Assembly: GCF_001468285.1 (NCBI RefSeq)
Contig: NZ_LNSB01000028.1
Coordinates: 1-64,000 of the forward strand
Length of the DNA stretch: 64,000 bases
Origin: Sphingopyxis sp. HIX
GTDB taxonomy: Bacteria > Pseudomonadota > Alphaproteobacteria > Sphingomonadales > Sphingomonadaceae
Direction: 5' to 3'
How positions within the stretch are numbered: position 1 is the first letter of the stretch; each line of letters begins with the position of its first letter. Below are positions 43,526 to 52,623 of the stretch, piece by piece. The notes beneath the pieces are model-generated. The model did not search any database, was not told the origin of the DNA, and was given only the letters and a program-made list of their open reading frames with translations. The position numbers and the translations under genes were made by a program.

Positions 43526-44785
43526 TCAGAAGGGGCTTTTCGGCGCGGTGCCCGGACGGGTGAAGAGCCGGCCGCGCTCGGCCCAAAGCACCAGCACCAG
43601 CCCCATGGTCGCGCAGCCGAGGAAGGCATAAGCGAGCGGCAGCGTCGATCCGTCATATTGCTGGCCGATGAAAGCGCCGACGCACGCCGCGAGCAGCGTC
43701 TTGGCGAAGCTCTGATAGGAGGAGGCGATGCCCGCCATATGCCCGAAATCCTCCATCGCGATCGACCCGAAATTGCTGCCGATGAAGCCGATCAGCCCGA
43801 CGTTGATCATCATCAGCACGGTGAACATCGCCAGCGTCTCGGCGCCGCTCAGCGCCGCGACGATCTGCGCGATCGAGGTCGCCATGAAGGCGAAGACCGC
43901 GGTCTGCGACACGCGCCGCGCGCCGAAGCGCTCGACGATCGCGGCGTTGGAGAAATTGGCGATCGCGATCCCCACCGCGACGCAGGCGAAAACGAGCGGG
44001 AACAAGGCCTGCGCGCCGAACACCTCGGCGATGATCTGCTCGCTGCTGTTGAGATAGCCGAACAGCGCGGCCTGCATCACCCCCGCGGCGAACATGTAAC
44101 CCGCAGCGCGGCGGTGGCGCATCACCGCGCTCCACCCGGCGACCATCGTCCGGAGGTCGAGCCCGCGAACGTCGGCGGGATCGAGCGTTTCGGGCAGGCG
44201 GCGCAGCCAGATCAGCATCACCACGCCCATTGCGGCGAGCACGAGGAAGATCGCGCGCCATCCTGCGAGCGCCGCGACCCCGGCGCCGATCGACGGCGCG
44301 ATGATCGGGACGATCATGAAGACGAGGAAGATCAGCGACAGCCGTTTCGCCATCGCGTCGCCCGAAAACAGGTCGCGGATTACCGCGACAACGACGACAC
44401 CGAGCGCGGCGCTGACGAGGCCATGGCCGAAACGCAGCGCAAGCAGCATCGGGAAGCTGGTCGCGAGCCCGCAGCCGATCGCGAAGATGGTGTAGGCGAG
44501 CAGCGCGGGCACGAACACGCCCTTGCGCCCGAAGCGGTCGGCCAGCGGGCCATAGACCAGCGCACCGATTGCGGTGCCGAGGATGTAGATCGAGATCACA
44601 TATTGCCGGTCGTTCGCGACGGCGACGCCCAGCCCCTTGCCGATCGCGGGCAGCGCCGGGAGCATCGCGTCGATCGCGAGCGCGTTGAGCGCCATCAGCA
44701 TCGCCATCATCGCGACCATCTCGCGCGGACCGGGCAGGCGGCGCGTCGTTTCGGCAGGTGGTGGGGAGGCGGGTAAATTGTGCAT
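43526..44785 (-). CDS. MFS Bcr/CflA-type multidrug efflux transporter
   Basis: A 419-residue protein with 12 membrane helices. The first helices match Bcr/CflA (ALNALAIDAMLPALPAIGKGLGV), with the MFS signature GPLADRFGRKGVFVPALL between helices 2 and 3. It should export drugs such as bicyclomycin by proton antiport. The start at 44785 was chosen from a longer frame because the region before it lacks a ribosome site. It is convergent with the amino acid permease. Confidence 0.9.
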   Translation of the reverse strand: MHNLPASPPPAETTRRLPGPREMVAMMAMLMALNALAIDAMLPALPAIGKGLGVAVANDRQYVISIYILGTAIGALVYGPLADRFGRKGVFVPALLAYTIFAIGCGLATSFPMLLALRFGHGLVSAALGVVVVAVIRDLFSGDAMAKRLSLIFLVFMIVPIIAPSIGAGVAALAGWRAIFLVLAAMGVVMLIWLRRLPETLDPADVRGLDLRTMVAGWSAVMRHRRAAGYMFAAGVMQAALFGYLNSSEQIIAEVFGAQALFPLVFACVAVGIAIANFSNAAIVERFGARRVSQTAVFAFMATSIAQIVAALSGAETLAMFTVLMMINVGLIGFIGSNFGSIAMEDFGHMAGIASSYQSFAKTLLAACVGAFIGQQYDGSTLPLAYAFLGCATMGLVLVLWAERGRLFTRPGTAPKSPF

Positions 44786-44900
44786 TGCAGCGGCGCTATG
44801 CGCCCCTCGCCCCGCTTTGGCCACCCCCGCAAAGCTATGCAGCGCAAAAGAAAAGGGCCGCCCCGCAGGACGACCCTCCCCTTATTCGTAGCGCAGGCGA

Positions 44901-45203
44901 TCAGCCCTGGCGCGTGCCGGTCATCGCCATCGAGCCGAACGGGCCCGCCTTGATCGTGCCGGTCAGCGCGTCGCCGTCGATCGTCGCTTCGCATTCGAGC
45001 GTCATCGGCATCGGCACCTTCATGTTCATGGTCCACGTCAGCTTGTTGCCATCGACCTTGCCGTTCTCGACGTCGAGCGACCCCATCGCACCGGCATTCT
45101 GGCCGGTGAAGGTCGCGCCGTCGCTGGTGACCGTGAAAACCGACTTCTGGTCGCCCATCGGCGACTTGGTGACGCAATCATAGCTGCCATCGACTTGAGA
45201 CAT
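44901..45203 (-). CDS. Small beta-rich protein, unknown function
   Basis: A 100-residue cytoplasmic protein without signal peptide. Strand-rich sequence (YDCVTKSPMGDQKSVFTVTSDG, TFTGQNAGAMGSLDVENGKVDGNKLTWTMNMKVPMPMTLECEATIDGDALTGTIKAGPFGSMAMTGTRQG) has the 'GxLxxxxVxGxxLxWxMxxxxPMxxxxxxxxxxxGDxLxGxxxxGxxGxxxxxGxR' rhythm of small beta-barrel proteins. Many sphingomonad genomes have such proteins, with no known role. Starts at 45203, followed by an M16 peptidase gene upstream on the same strand. Confidence 0.6.
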   Translation of the reverse strand: MSQVDGSYDCVTKSPMGDQKSVFTVTSDGATFTGQNAGAMGSLDVENGKVDGNKLTWTMNMKVPMPMTLECEATIDGDALTGTIKAGPFGSMAMTGTRQG

Positions 45204-45229
45204 TGCGGCTCTCCTTACTGAAACTGATG

Positions 45230-48109
45230 TTAGTTATCGAGAGTCACCGTTTCTACCGGCAAACCCAATCCGTCAAGCTGCGGTTTCACCACCGACGCAT
45301 CGCCGACGACGACATAGACGAGCCCGTCGGTGCTGAGCGCCTTGCGCGCAGCGCCATCGACCTCGGCGGCAGTCATCGCCTCATAGGTCGCGGGCAGTTT
45401 TTCGTAATAATCGTCGGGGCGGCCGAACTTGACGATCGTCCGCAGCCCGCCGAGCACGTCGCCCGAGGTTTCGAAGCTGCCCGGCAGTTCGCGCACGCTG
45501 CCGTTGATCGTGCGCTGCAATTCTTCCGCGGTGACGCCCTTGTCGCCGAGGAACGCCTTGAGGTCGCTCTGCAGCTCCTTGATCGAATCGCCGGTGCGGT
45601 CGGCCTGCACCGGGGCCGCGGCGATCCACGCGATGCGGTCCTTGTCGCCCGAGATGCGGCTGCGCACGCCATAGGACCAGCCCTTGGTCTCGCGCAGATT
45701 GGTGTTGAAGCGCGACAGGAAATTGCCGCCGAAGATGTCGTTCGCCGAACGCAGCACCTCGAGGCTGTCGGTGCCCTTGGCCGCAAGCACCTTACCCGCG
45801 AGGATCACCGACTGCGGCGATTTCGGCCGGTCGAAGAGCAGGATGCGCGGCTGCGGCGCGGGGATCGCGACCTCGAAATGCTTGGCGGGCTTCGCCGTCG
45901 CCGGCGCCTTCCAATTGCCGAGCGTCGCGTCGAGCTGCTTCGTGACTTCCTTCAGCGTCGTGTCGCCGACGACGAAGATGCGCGCCATGTCCGGGCGGAT
46001 CCAGGTCGAATGGAAGTTCGCGAGCTGGTCGCGGGTCGCGGCGGTCACGGCCTTCGCATCGCCCAGCCCCGAGGGCGGAATGCCATAGGGATGGTCGGCG
46101 CCATAGAGCACGGGCAGCAGCACGCGCGACGCGATCGCATTGGGATTGTTGAGCTCGGCCTTCAGGCGGTTGAGCTGCTGCGCGCGCACGCGGTCGAGCT
46201 CCTTGGCGTCGAAGGCGGGGTTGCGGATATAGTCGGCGAGCAGCGCCAGCGACGGCGCCAGATTGGGCTTCAGCGCAAACAGGCTGAACACCGTCTCGTC
46301 GGCGTTGGCCGACGCGTCGATCTGCGCGCCGAGCCGCTCCTTCGCCTCGGCGAAGGCGATCGAATCGAGGTTGGTCGTGCCCTCGTCCATCAGGCTGAGC
46401 ATCAGCGACTGGGTGCCGAGCGCGCTGTGCGGGTCGGCGGCATAGCCGGCGTCGAAGCTGACCGCGACATTGATCGTCGGCACGGTGGCGCGGCGCGCGA
46501 AGACGACCTCGATCCCGTTCTTGAGCTTGGCGCGCTCGATCGCGGGGAATTCGAGCGCCTTGAGCCCGCTGACCGCGGGCAGCTGCGAGCGGTCGGCGAT
46601 CGCGGTGCCGAAGCCGGTGTCGGGGCCGATGTCGCCGAGCGCGGGGTTCCAGTAGCGGTCGGGTTCGACCGCTGCCACGGCCTTGCCCTCGGTCACCGCG
46701 CCGCCGCGATTCTCGCCACCCTCGGTGCGTTCGCCGGGGGTGTAGGTCAAAGAGAAGGCCGGGCGCGACAGCCATTTCTGGGTCACCGCCTTGACCCCTT
46801 CGGGGGTCGCCTTGGCCAGCCGGTCGAGCTCGACCTTGTAATAGCCGGGATCGTTCGAATAGAGCGCGCCCTCGGCGAGCGCGACGGCCTTGCCGCCGAA
46901 GCCGCCGACCGATTCGAGCCCCGAAATCGCGCCGCCGAGATAGCTCGCCGCCGCGCGCTGCAACTCGTCGGCGGTCGGGCCGCTCGCGACGAACTTGGCG
47001 ACTTCCTCGTCGAGCCGCTGGCCGACGAGTGCGGGATCGACACCGGGCTTCACATCGGCCTGGATCAGCAGGATGCCGGCATCCTCGAACGACTGGGCAA
47101 AGGCCGAGACGCTGACCGCGACGGGGTCCTTGCGCACCAGCGCATTGTCGAGCCGCGACGAGGACAGCCCGCCGAGCACGCCCATCGCCATCTGCAGCGG
47201 CACCGCCTCGGCATCGTTGAGGCCGGGGATCGCCCACATGCGATAGAGGCGCGTCGTCGGCACGAGGTCCTTGACCTCCTTCGCGAGCGGCGCGGGCAGC
47301 GTCGGCACGCTGGTCGCGGGCGCCGTCACGGCGGGACCCTTGGGGATGTCGCCGAACCACTCCTGCACCTTGGCTTTCGCGGTCGCGACGTCGACGTCGC
47401 CCGCGAGCACCAGCACCGCATTGTTCGGGCCGTAATTGTCGGTGAACCACTTCTTCACGTCGTCGAGGCTCGCCGAATTGAGGTCGGCCATCGAACCGAT
47501 GGTGCTGTGGTGATAGGGATGCCCCTTGGGAAAGAGATTTTCGAAAATCTCGTAACGCAGCAGGCCATAGGGGTTGTTGTCGCCCTGGCGCTTTTCGTTC
47601 TGGACGACGCCGCGCTGGTTATCGAGCTTTTCCTGCGTCACCGCGCCGAGCAGATGCCCCATGCGGTCGCTTTCGAGGAACAGCGCCATGTCGAGCGCGC
47701 CGGTCGGCACGGTCTCGAAATAATTGGTGCGATCGACGTTGGTCGTCCCATTCTCGTCGGTCGCGCCGACCTGCTGCAGCGGTTCGAAGAAATCGCCCGG
47801 CGCATTTTCCGAACCGTTGAACATCAGATGCTCGAAAAGGTGCGCGAAACCCGTCTTGCCCTTGGGCTCGTGCTTCGACCCGACGCGGTACCACACCGAC
47901 ACCGCGACGACGGGTGCCTTGCGATCCTCGTGCACGATGACGCGCAGGCCATTGTCGAGGGTGAAGCTCTGGTACGGAATGTCGACCGCTTTCACGAGGT
48001 CGGCGATCGGCGCGGGGTCGGCGGCCTTGGCCTTGGCGAGCGCGGGGCCCGCGGCAACGAGCGAGGTCGACAGGGCAAGGGCGACGGCAAAGTGATGGAA
48101 ACGGGGCAT
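45230..48109 (-). CDS. Periplasmic M16-family zinc metalloprotease (two-domain, PqqL-like)
   Basis: A 959-residue precursor with a signal peptide (to about residue 25, GPALAKAK). The inverted zincin motif H90-L-F-E93-H94 and distal E172 (in VVQNEKRQGDN) are in the N-terminal catalytic half, and the C-terminal half repeats the M16 fold without the motif. It digests small peptides in the periplasm. ATG 48109 follows AGAGGA. The start residues of a longer frame (to 48181) are not conserved. Confidence 0.93.
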   Translation of the reverse strand: MPRFHHFAVALALSTSLVAAGPALAKAKAADPAPIADLVKAVDIPYQSFTLDNGLRVIVHEDRKAPVVAVSVWYRVGSKHEPKGKTGFAHLFEHLMFNGSENAPGDFFEPLQQVGATDENGTTNVDRTNYFETVPTGALDMALFLESDRMGHLLGAVTQEKLDNQRGVVQNEKRQGDNNPYGLLRYEIFENLFPKGHPYHHSTIGSMADLNSASLDDVKKWFTDNYGPNNAVLVLAGDVDVATAKAKVQEWFGDIPKGPAVTAPATSVPTLPAPLAKEVKDLVPTTRLYRMWAIPGLNDAEAVPLQMAMGVLGGLSSSRLDNALVRKDPVAVSVSAFAQSFEDAGILLIQADVKPGVDPALVGQRLDEEVAKFVASGPTADELQRAAASYLGGAISGLESVGGFGGKAVALAEGALYSNDPGYYKVELDRLAKATPEGVKAVTQKWLSRPAFSLTYTPGERTEGGENRGGAVTEGKAVAAVEPDRYWNPALGDIGPDTGFGTAIADRSQLPAVSGLKALEFPAIERAKLKNGIEVVFARRATVPTINVAVSFDAGYAADPHSALGTQSLMLSLMDEGTTNLDSIAFAEAKERLGAQIDASANADETVFSLFALKPNLAPSLALLADYIRNPAFDAKELDRVRAQQLNRLKAELNNPNAIASRVLLPVLYGADHPYGIPPSGLGDAKAVTAATRDQLANFHSTWIRPDMARIFVVGDTTLKEVTKQLDATLGNWKAPATAKPAKHFEVAIPAPQPRILLFDRPKSPQSVILAGKVLAAKGTDSLEVLRSANDIFGGNFLSRFNTNLRETKGWSYGVRSRISGDKDRIAWIAAAPVQADRTGDSIKELQSDLKAFLGDKGVTAEELQRTINGSVRELPGSFETSGDVLGGLRTIVKFGRPDDYYEKLPATYEAMTAAEVDGAARKALSTDGLVYVVVGDASVVKPQLDGLGLPVETVTLDN

Positions 48110-48215
48110 GGATATCCTCTTTATCGGGAACGGGCATGAGGGGTCGAACCCCGGCCCGTGCGACCGGGTGCCGGACGGCACTGTGTCAGCGGTTTAGGAC
48201 GGCGGGGCGCCGCGT

Positions 48216-50408
48216 TCAAGGCCGATAGACGCGTGGTTTCGTCGCCCAGAGCGCCGCCGGATCGAACAGCACGGGCTTGAGCTGGTGCTTCACGAACAGC
48301 GGCGCCTGGTCGTTGTAATGCGGGCTCTCGGGCCGCGTCGTCGCCGAGCCGAAGGGCTGGATCGATTCGGACGTCAGCGTGCCGTCGCGCGCCCAGGTCA
48401 CGAACATGATGAAGCTGTCGCCGTGGCGCACCTTCAGCCGCCCGTCGGGCTCGGCATCCCACAAAGTCGAGGCGCGGATCGTGTCGTTGCCGCCGTCGAG
48501 CGGCAGGTCGATGCGGTGTTCGCCCTCGCCGTGACGCAACCGCAGCACGGTGCCGAGCTTCGGATCGAGCCCGCCGAAATGCTTTTGCAGATGGTCGGCG
48601 GCTTCCTTGAGCACCGTGCGCGGGTCGGGCTGTTCGGCGAGCCGCTGGTAATGGGCGCGGTTCGCGGGGCGCAGCACCATCAGCGCCAGCGCATCGCCCT
48701 GCCCCTTGCCGTCGAGGTTCCAGTCCCACGCGCGGATCAGCGCCTGCGCCTTGGCAAGCTCGGGATCGCCCGAAAGCTTGAGCGCGAGGATGCGGTCGAT
48801 CCACGCCTTGGCGTAACCGGTCTTCGCATAGGCGGTGTCATATTTGATCGCCTTCAGCCGCGCCTCGTCGATCTGCCCCGACGCCTCGAACAGGTCGATC
48901 AGCCGCGCCGCGCGGTTGCTCATATCGTCCTCGATCCCGAGCAGGGGCGAGAAGGCAGCGGCGTCGAGCTCGTCGCCCGGCCCCGCCGCGACCCACGGCG
49001 TGTTGTTGGCGTTCATCACATAGCCCGAGCCCGGATTGACCAGCGCGGGGACGCGGTCGAAAGGCAAGGTCTTGGTCCAGAGATCGGCCGAGGTATCGCC
49101 GGGCAGGATGCCGCGCCAGTTATAGCCCGCGGGCCGGTCGGGGAACATCGCGTTGTAGAAAAGGCCGATATTGCCTTCGCGGTCGGCGTAGATGAAGTTG
49201 GTCGCGGGAACGCCCTGCCCCGCCATCGCGGCGCGCCACTCGGCGAAATTCTTCGCCTTGTTGAGCCGGTAATATTGGGTGACCATATTCGCCTGGTCGA
49301 TGCCCGCATAGCGGATCGCGAAGGCGCCCTTGTCGTTCACGATCACCGGACCGTGCACCGAGCGATAGACGGCGCGCGGGATCGGGAGCACGAAGGGCCC
49401 GAACTTGACCTTCAGCCACACGCGCTTCTTTTCGAGCGGGCGCCACTGCCCGTCGAAGCGATATTTCTCACCGCTGTCGTCGAGTTTGAGCTGATAGATG
49501 TCGATCAGATCGGGCCGGTTCACCGTGTTGGTCCAGCCGAGATATTTGTTGTGGCCGAGGAAGGGGTAAGGCGAGCCGGGAAAGTTCGCGCCCGCGAAAT
49601 CCCAGCCTTCCTCGCTGTGCACGACCAGCTCGTACCAGGCGACCCCGCCGGTCCACGGCTGGTGCGAGTTGGAGACCAGCCGCGTCGCGCCGTCGGTCGA
49701 CCGCGACGGCGCGACCGCCATCGCGTTCGAGCCATTGTCGGCCGGGTCGCGGCCGACTGGCGTCAAACGATCGGCGGGATCGCTGCCGAAGGGCGTGTCC
49801 TTGCGCGGGACGAGCTTGCCGGTGGCGTCGAGTTCGGGGCCGCCCTCGCGTCCCATCACCTTGTCCTCGACCAGCGACCCCAAGGTCGAATCGAGCCCGA
49901 AAAAGAAGGGCGAGCGCAGCACGAAGCCCGCGACGACATCCTCGCCGGTCACCGGGAACAGCCCCGACAGGCGGATTTCGTCGGGATGCTTGTCGGCGTA
50001 GCGGTTGAGCCCGGCGGCATAGGCGGTGAACAGCGCCCGCACGTCGGCGGGCAGCTTCGGCCAGTCGCGCGCGGTCGTCGCTCGCACGTCGAGCAGCGCG
50101 GCGGCATAGTCGATCGCCGCGCCATCCTGCCCGAGCATCGCCCCGGCGCGCCCGCGCGTCATCGCGAGCACCTCCTGCAGCGTCGAAAAATCATCCTCGG
50201 CATGCGCGTAGGCAACGCCATAAGCGACGTCGGCGTCGGTCTTGCCGAAGATATGCGGCACGCCGAACTTGTCGCGCGCGATCCTGACATCGGTCGGCTT
50301 GAAGCTCGGCGCAGCGGGCGGTTCGGCGGTCAGCGGCTCCCAGACCGCGAGCGACACGCCGGCCAAGAGCAGCAACAGCAGCAATCCGATTCCCAGCTTG
50401 CGTATCAT
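48216..50408 (-). CDS. Penicillin acylase family amidase (Ntn hydrolase)
   Basis: A 730-residue precursor with an N-terminal signal/anchor (residues 1-22). It cleaves itself before S227 in NGSNAMAVAPSRS, which becomes the catalytic nucleophile of the beta-chain. The preceding spacer (DPADRLTPVGRDPAD) is the removable linker. Family members deacylate penicillins, N-acyl-homoserine lactones or other N-acyl amides; the substrate here is not known. The GTG-like longer frame was trimmed to the ATG at 50408, where the hydrophobic segment begins. Confidence 0.92.
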   Translation of the reverse strand: MIRKLGIGLLLLLLLAGVSLAVWEPLTAEPPAAPSFKPTDVRIARDKFGVPHIFGKTDADVAYGVAYAHAEDDFSTLQEVLAMTRGRAGAMLGQDGAAIDYAAALLDVRATTARDWPKLPADVRALFTAYAAGLNRYADKHPDEIRLSGLFPVTGEDVVAGFVLRSPFFFGLDSTLGSLVEDKVMGREGGPELDATGKLVPRKDTPFGSDPADRLTPVGRDPADNGSNAMAVAPSRSTDGATRLVSNSHQPWTGGVAWYELVVHSEEGWDFAGANFPGSPYPFLGHNKYLGWTNTVNRPDLIDIYQLKLDDSGEKYRFDGQWRPLEKKRVWLKVKFGPFVLPIPRAVYRSVHGPVIVNDKGAFAIRYAGIDQANMVTQYYRLNKAKNFAEWRAAMAGQGVPATNFIYADREGNIGLFYNAMFPDRPAGYNWRGILPGDTSADLWTKTLPFDRVPALVNPGSGYVMNANNTPWVAAGPGDELDAAAFSPLLGIEDDMSNRAARLIDLFEASGQIDEARLKAIKYDTAYAKTGYAKAWIDRILALKLSGDPELAKAQALIRAWDWNLDGKGQGDALALMVLRPANRAHYQRLAEQPDPRTVLKEAADHLQKHFGGLDPKLGTVLRLRHGEGEHRIDLPLDGGNDTIRASTLWDAEPDGRLKVRHGDSFIMFVTWARDGTLTSESIQPFGSATTRPESPHYNDQAPLFVKHQLKPVLFDPAALWATKPRVYRP

Positions 50409-50532
50409 ATCGGTCCCTTGGCGCACGAAGGCGCCTGTCTGGCGGCTACGCCGGTCGATGGCAAGCGCCTGTCGCACCACACTTTCGAAACGCATGGAAA
50501 CACAGCTTCAGCAAAGTCGACTCGCCCTCGAT

Positions 50533-50567
50533 GACAACATTGTCTCAATTTTCTGGACAATATTGTC
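50533..50567. promoter_or_regulatory. Tandem 12-base palindromes, probable operator pair
   Basis: GACAACATTGTC (50533-50544) and GACAATATTGTC (50556-50567) are two palindromes, near-identical (GACAAYATTGTC), with starts 23 bases apart, about two helical turns. They lie 69 bases before the beta-helix gene and 125 bases from the divergent penicillin-acylase start, so one regulator could control either or both. Confidence 0.6.
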
Positions 50568-50635
50568 AGAATTGCATAGGCAAAGATGCCGCCAACCGCG
50601 GCGACAAAACCATATGTCAGAGGAGGGAGAGGCCT

Positions 50636-52453
50636 ATGTCATTACGATTGTCCCTGATCGCCGCCGCTGCGGCGACCGTGCTCGGCTTGGGGGCCGCCTA
50701 TGCGCACGAGTCTGGCACCGAAAGCGCGCGACCGCTGGTGATGCTGCCCACGGCGGCCGCGACGCCGGCCAAAGGCGGCGGCGGGGCCGCCTCCGCAACG
50801 GCGGCGGCGATGACGATGCTGTTCAGCCCGTCGTGCGCGACGACCGTTGCCGCCAATTCGCCCTTTTCGTGCCAGCTCACGACCAGCCTGTCGGGCCCGG
50901 TCACCTGGACGCTCGCCGGCGCGCCCGACGGCATGGTCATCCAGCCGAAGAGCGGCTGGGTGCATTGGACGCCGCAGACGGGACAGGTCGCGAGCTATAC
51001 GATCCACGCCACCGCCACCGCCACCGCAACCGGCGGGGGCACCGATTCGCAGAGCTTCGCACTCAGCGCCACCAGCGGCGCGGCCAATCCGTCGGGCGTC
51101 TATGTGTCGACGACCGGAAGCGACGGCAACAGCGGCTCGGCCGGCTCGCCGTTCAAGACGATCGACAAGGCGGTCAAGACCGCGACCGCGGGACAGACGA
51201 TCTACATCCGCGGCGGCACCTATGGCAAAAAGAACGCCTCGGACAAGGATGTCGCCAAATTCACCACCAGCGGCACCTCGGGCAATCCGATCACGATCCG
51301 CAATTTCGGCAATGAATATGTCAAGCTCGTCAGCGACCGCAACGGCCTCAACATCGGCCCGGGCGTGTCGTACATCAACGTCGAGGGTCTCGAGATCGAG
51401 GGACCCAATCAGGCGCTCGACATCGGCACGGCGCTCGCCAACTGGTGGATCGAAACCGACGGCATGATCTCGGGCCGCGGGATCACCAGCCGCGGCGACC
51501 ATATCAACATCGAGGATTGCATCATCCACGACTTTCCCGCCGGCGGGATCGTCAGCAACGACGCGCAGTTTTTCGACCTCAGGGACAGCATCGTCTACAA
51601 CAATGCCTGGTGGTCGACCGGCGGCACGCACGGGATCACCGTCTCGTCGATGCAGACGACCTCCTACGGCACCAACAATACGATCAAGGTCACCGGCAAC
51701 CTGGCCTTCGGCAACCAGTCGCTCGTCATCTCGCACGTCTTCAACAAGGGCTTCGTCGACATGAAGATCGACGAGGGCAGCGCGATCCACATCCAGAATG
51801 AGGACAATCTGTTCAAGAAGGGCATTTTGATCGACGACAATCTGATGCTCTACAACGGAAAGGCTGGGATCAACCTCAACACCGTCGCGGACCCGACCTT
51901 TTCTTCGCCCTATTCGCCCGTCACGATCACCAACAATTCGTCCTATTACGACGACCGGGTGGTCGATGGCGCGGAATGGATCCTCAACAAGTCGGTCCTC
52001 GCCAGCGCCACCGGCAATCTCTTCCATCCGCGCGCGACGCGCGCCACGCTCCGCGACAATAGCGGCAACAGCTTCGGCGCCAATTCGAACGTCACCCTTT
52101 CCGGCATTGCGGGCGATAGCGGGTTGCCGTCGAGCTTCCTCAAACTGTCGGCGGTGTTCACCAATCCGGCCGCGCACGACTTCACCCCCGCGTCGGGGGT
52201 GCCGTCGGGCATGGGGGTTGCGCCTTCGACGCTGTCGTCGCTGATGGACAAGGTCGCCGAATATGGCATCGCCCTCGTCGAGCCGCCGCAGGTCGTCGAC
52301 ACGGCCTGGATGAGCAATATGAAGGCGACGATCTTCGCCACCTGGCCGGCGAGCCTCAACTCTATCGTGCTCGAGGACCCGGTGCTCGGCGATTATAACT
52401 ATAATCAGCGCTGCCACTATCCGAACCCGCCGGGGTCCGGCCCGGCCTGCTGA
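50636..52453 (+). CDS. Exported right-handed beta-helix protein
   Basis: A 605-residue precursor with a signal peptide ending AYA at residues 21-23. After an Ala/Gly linker a putative Ig-like domain follows (GPVTWTLAGAPDGMVIQPKSGWVHWTPQ, about 87-150), then a DUF1565-type start GVYVSTTGSDGNSGSAGSPFKTIDKAVKTATAGQTIYIRGGTY, the pattern that opens beta-helix polysaccharide-active enzymes, and the helix turns (e.g. GITSRGDHINIEDCIIHDFPAGGIVSND). Polysaccharide lyase or glycoside hydrolase activity is possible, but no catalytic residues were identified. A strong AGGAGGGA ribosome site precedes ATG 50636. Confidence 0.8.
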   Translation: MSLRLSLIAAAAATVLGLGAAYAHESGTESARPLVMLPTAAATPAKGGGGAASATAAAMTMLFSPSCATTVAANSPFSCQLTTSLSGPVTWTLAGAPDGMVIQPKSGWVHWTPQTGQVASYTIHATATATATGGGTDSQSFALSATSGAANPSGVYVSTTGSDGNSGSAGSPFKTIDKAVKTATAGQTIYIRGGTYGKKNASDKDVAKFTTSGTSGNPITIRNFGNEYVKLVSDRNGLNIGPGVSYINVEGLEIEGPNQALDIGTALANWWIETDGMISGRGITSRGDHINIEDCIIHDFPAGGIVSNDAQFFDLRDSIVYNNAWWSTGGTHGITVSSMQTTSYGTNNTIKVTGNLAFGNQSLVISHVFNKGFVDMKIDEGSAIHIQNEDNLFKKGILIDDNLMLYNGKAGINLNTVADPTFSSPYSPVTITNNSSYYDDRVVDGAEWILNKSVLASATGNLFHPRATRATLRDNSGNSFGANSNVTLSGIAGDSGLPSSFLKLSAVFTNPAAHDFTPASGVPSGMGVAPSTLSSLMDKVAEYGIALVEPPQVVDTAWMSNMKATIFATWPASLNSIVLEDPVLGDYNYNQRCHYPNPPGSGPAC

Positions 52454-52474
52454 ACGCCCGGACATCGGATCGAG

Positions 52475-52511
52475 GGGCGGCGGATCGGGCGATCCGCCGC
52501 CCTTTCCTTTT
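52475..52511 (+). terminator. Rho-independent terminator of the beta-helix gene
   Basis: Twelve-base perfect arms GGGCGGCGGATC / GATCCGCCGCCC with a 4-base loop, then TTTCCTTTT (52503-52511). It is 21 bases past the stop. Confidence 0.88.
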
Positions 52512-52623
52512 GCGGCCAGGGATCGGCGGCTGTTGTTCGTCGAGTGGCGATTGCAGGGCGGAGCGTGCGTGCTAGGTCGATGACCGGACCAAGAGAGACC
52601 GAATAACAGGGAGTTGATTTTCG

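Noticed and set aside
45203..48139. A 978-residue frame antisense to the M16 protease
   Set aside because: No ribosome site or domain, and the opposite strand has a complete protease with its HLFEH motif.
48285..50534. A 749-residue frame antisense to the penicillin acylase gene
   Set aside because: Shadow of a complete acylase with its GSN nucleophile.
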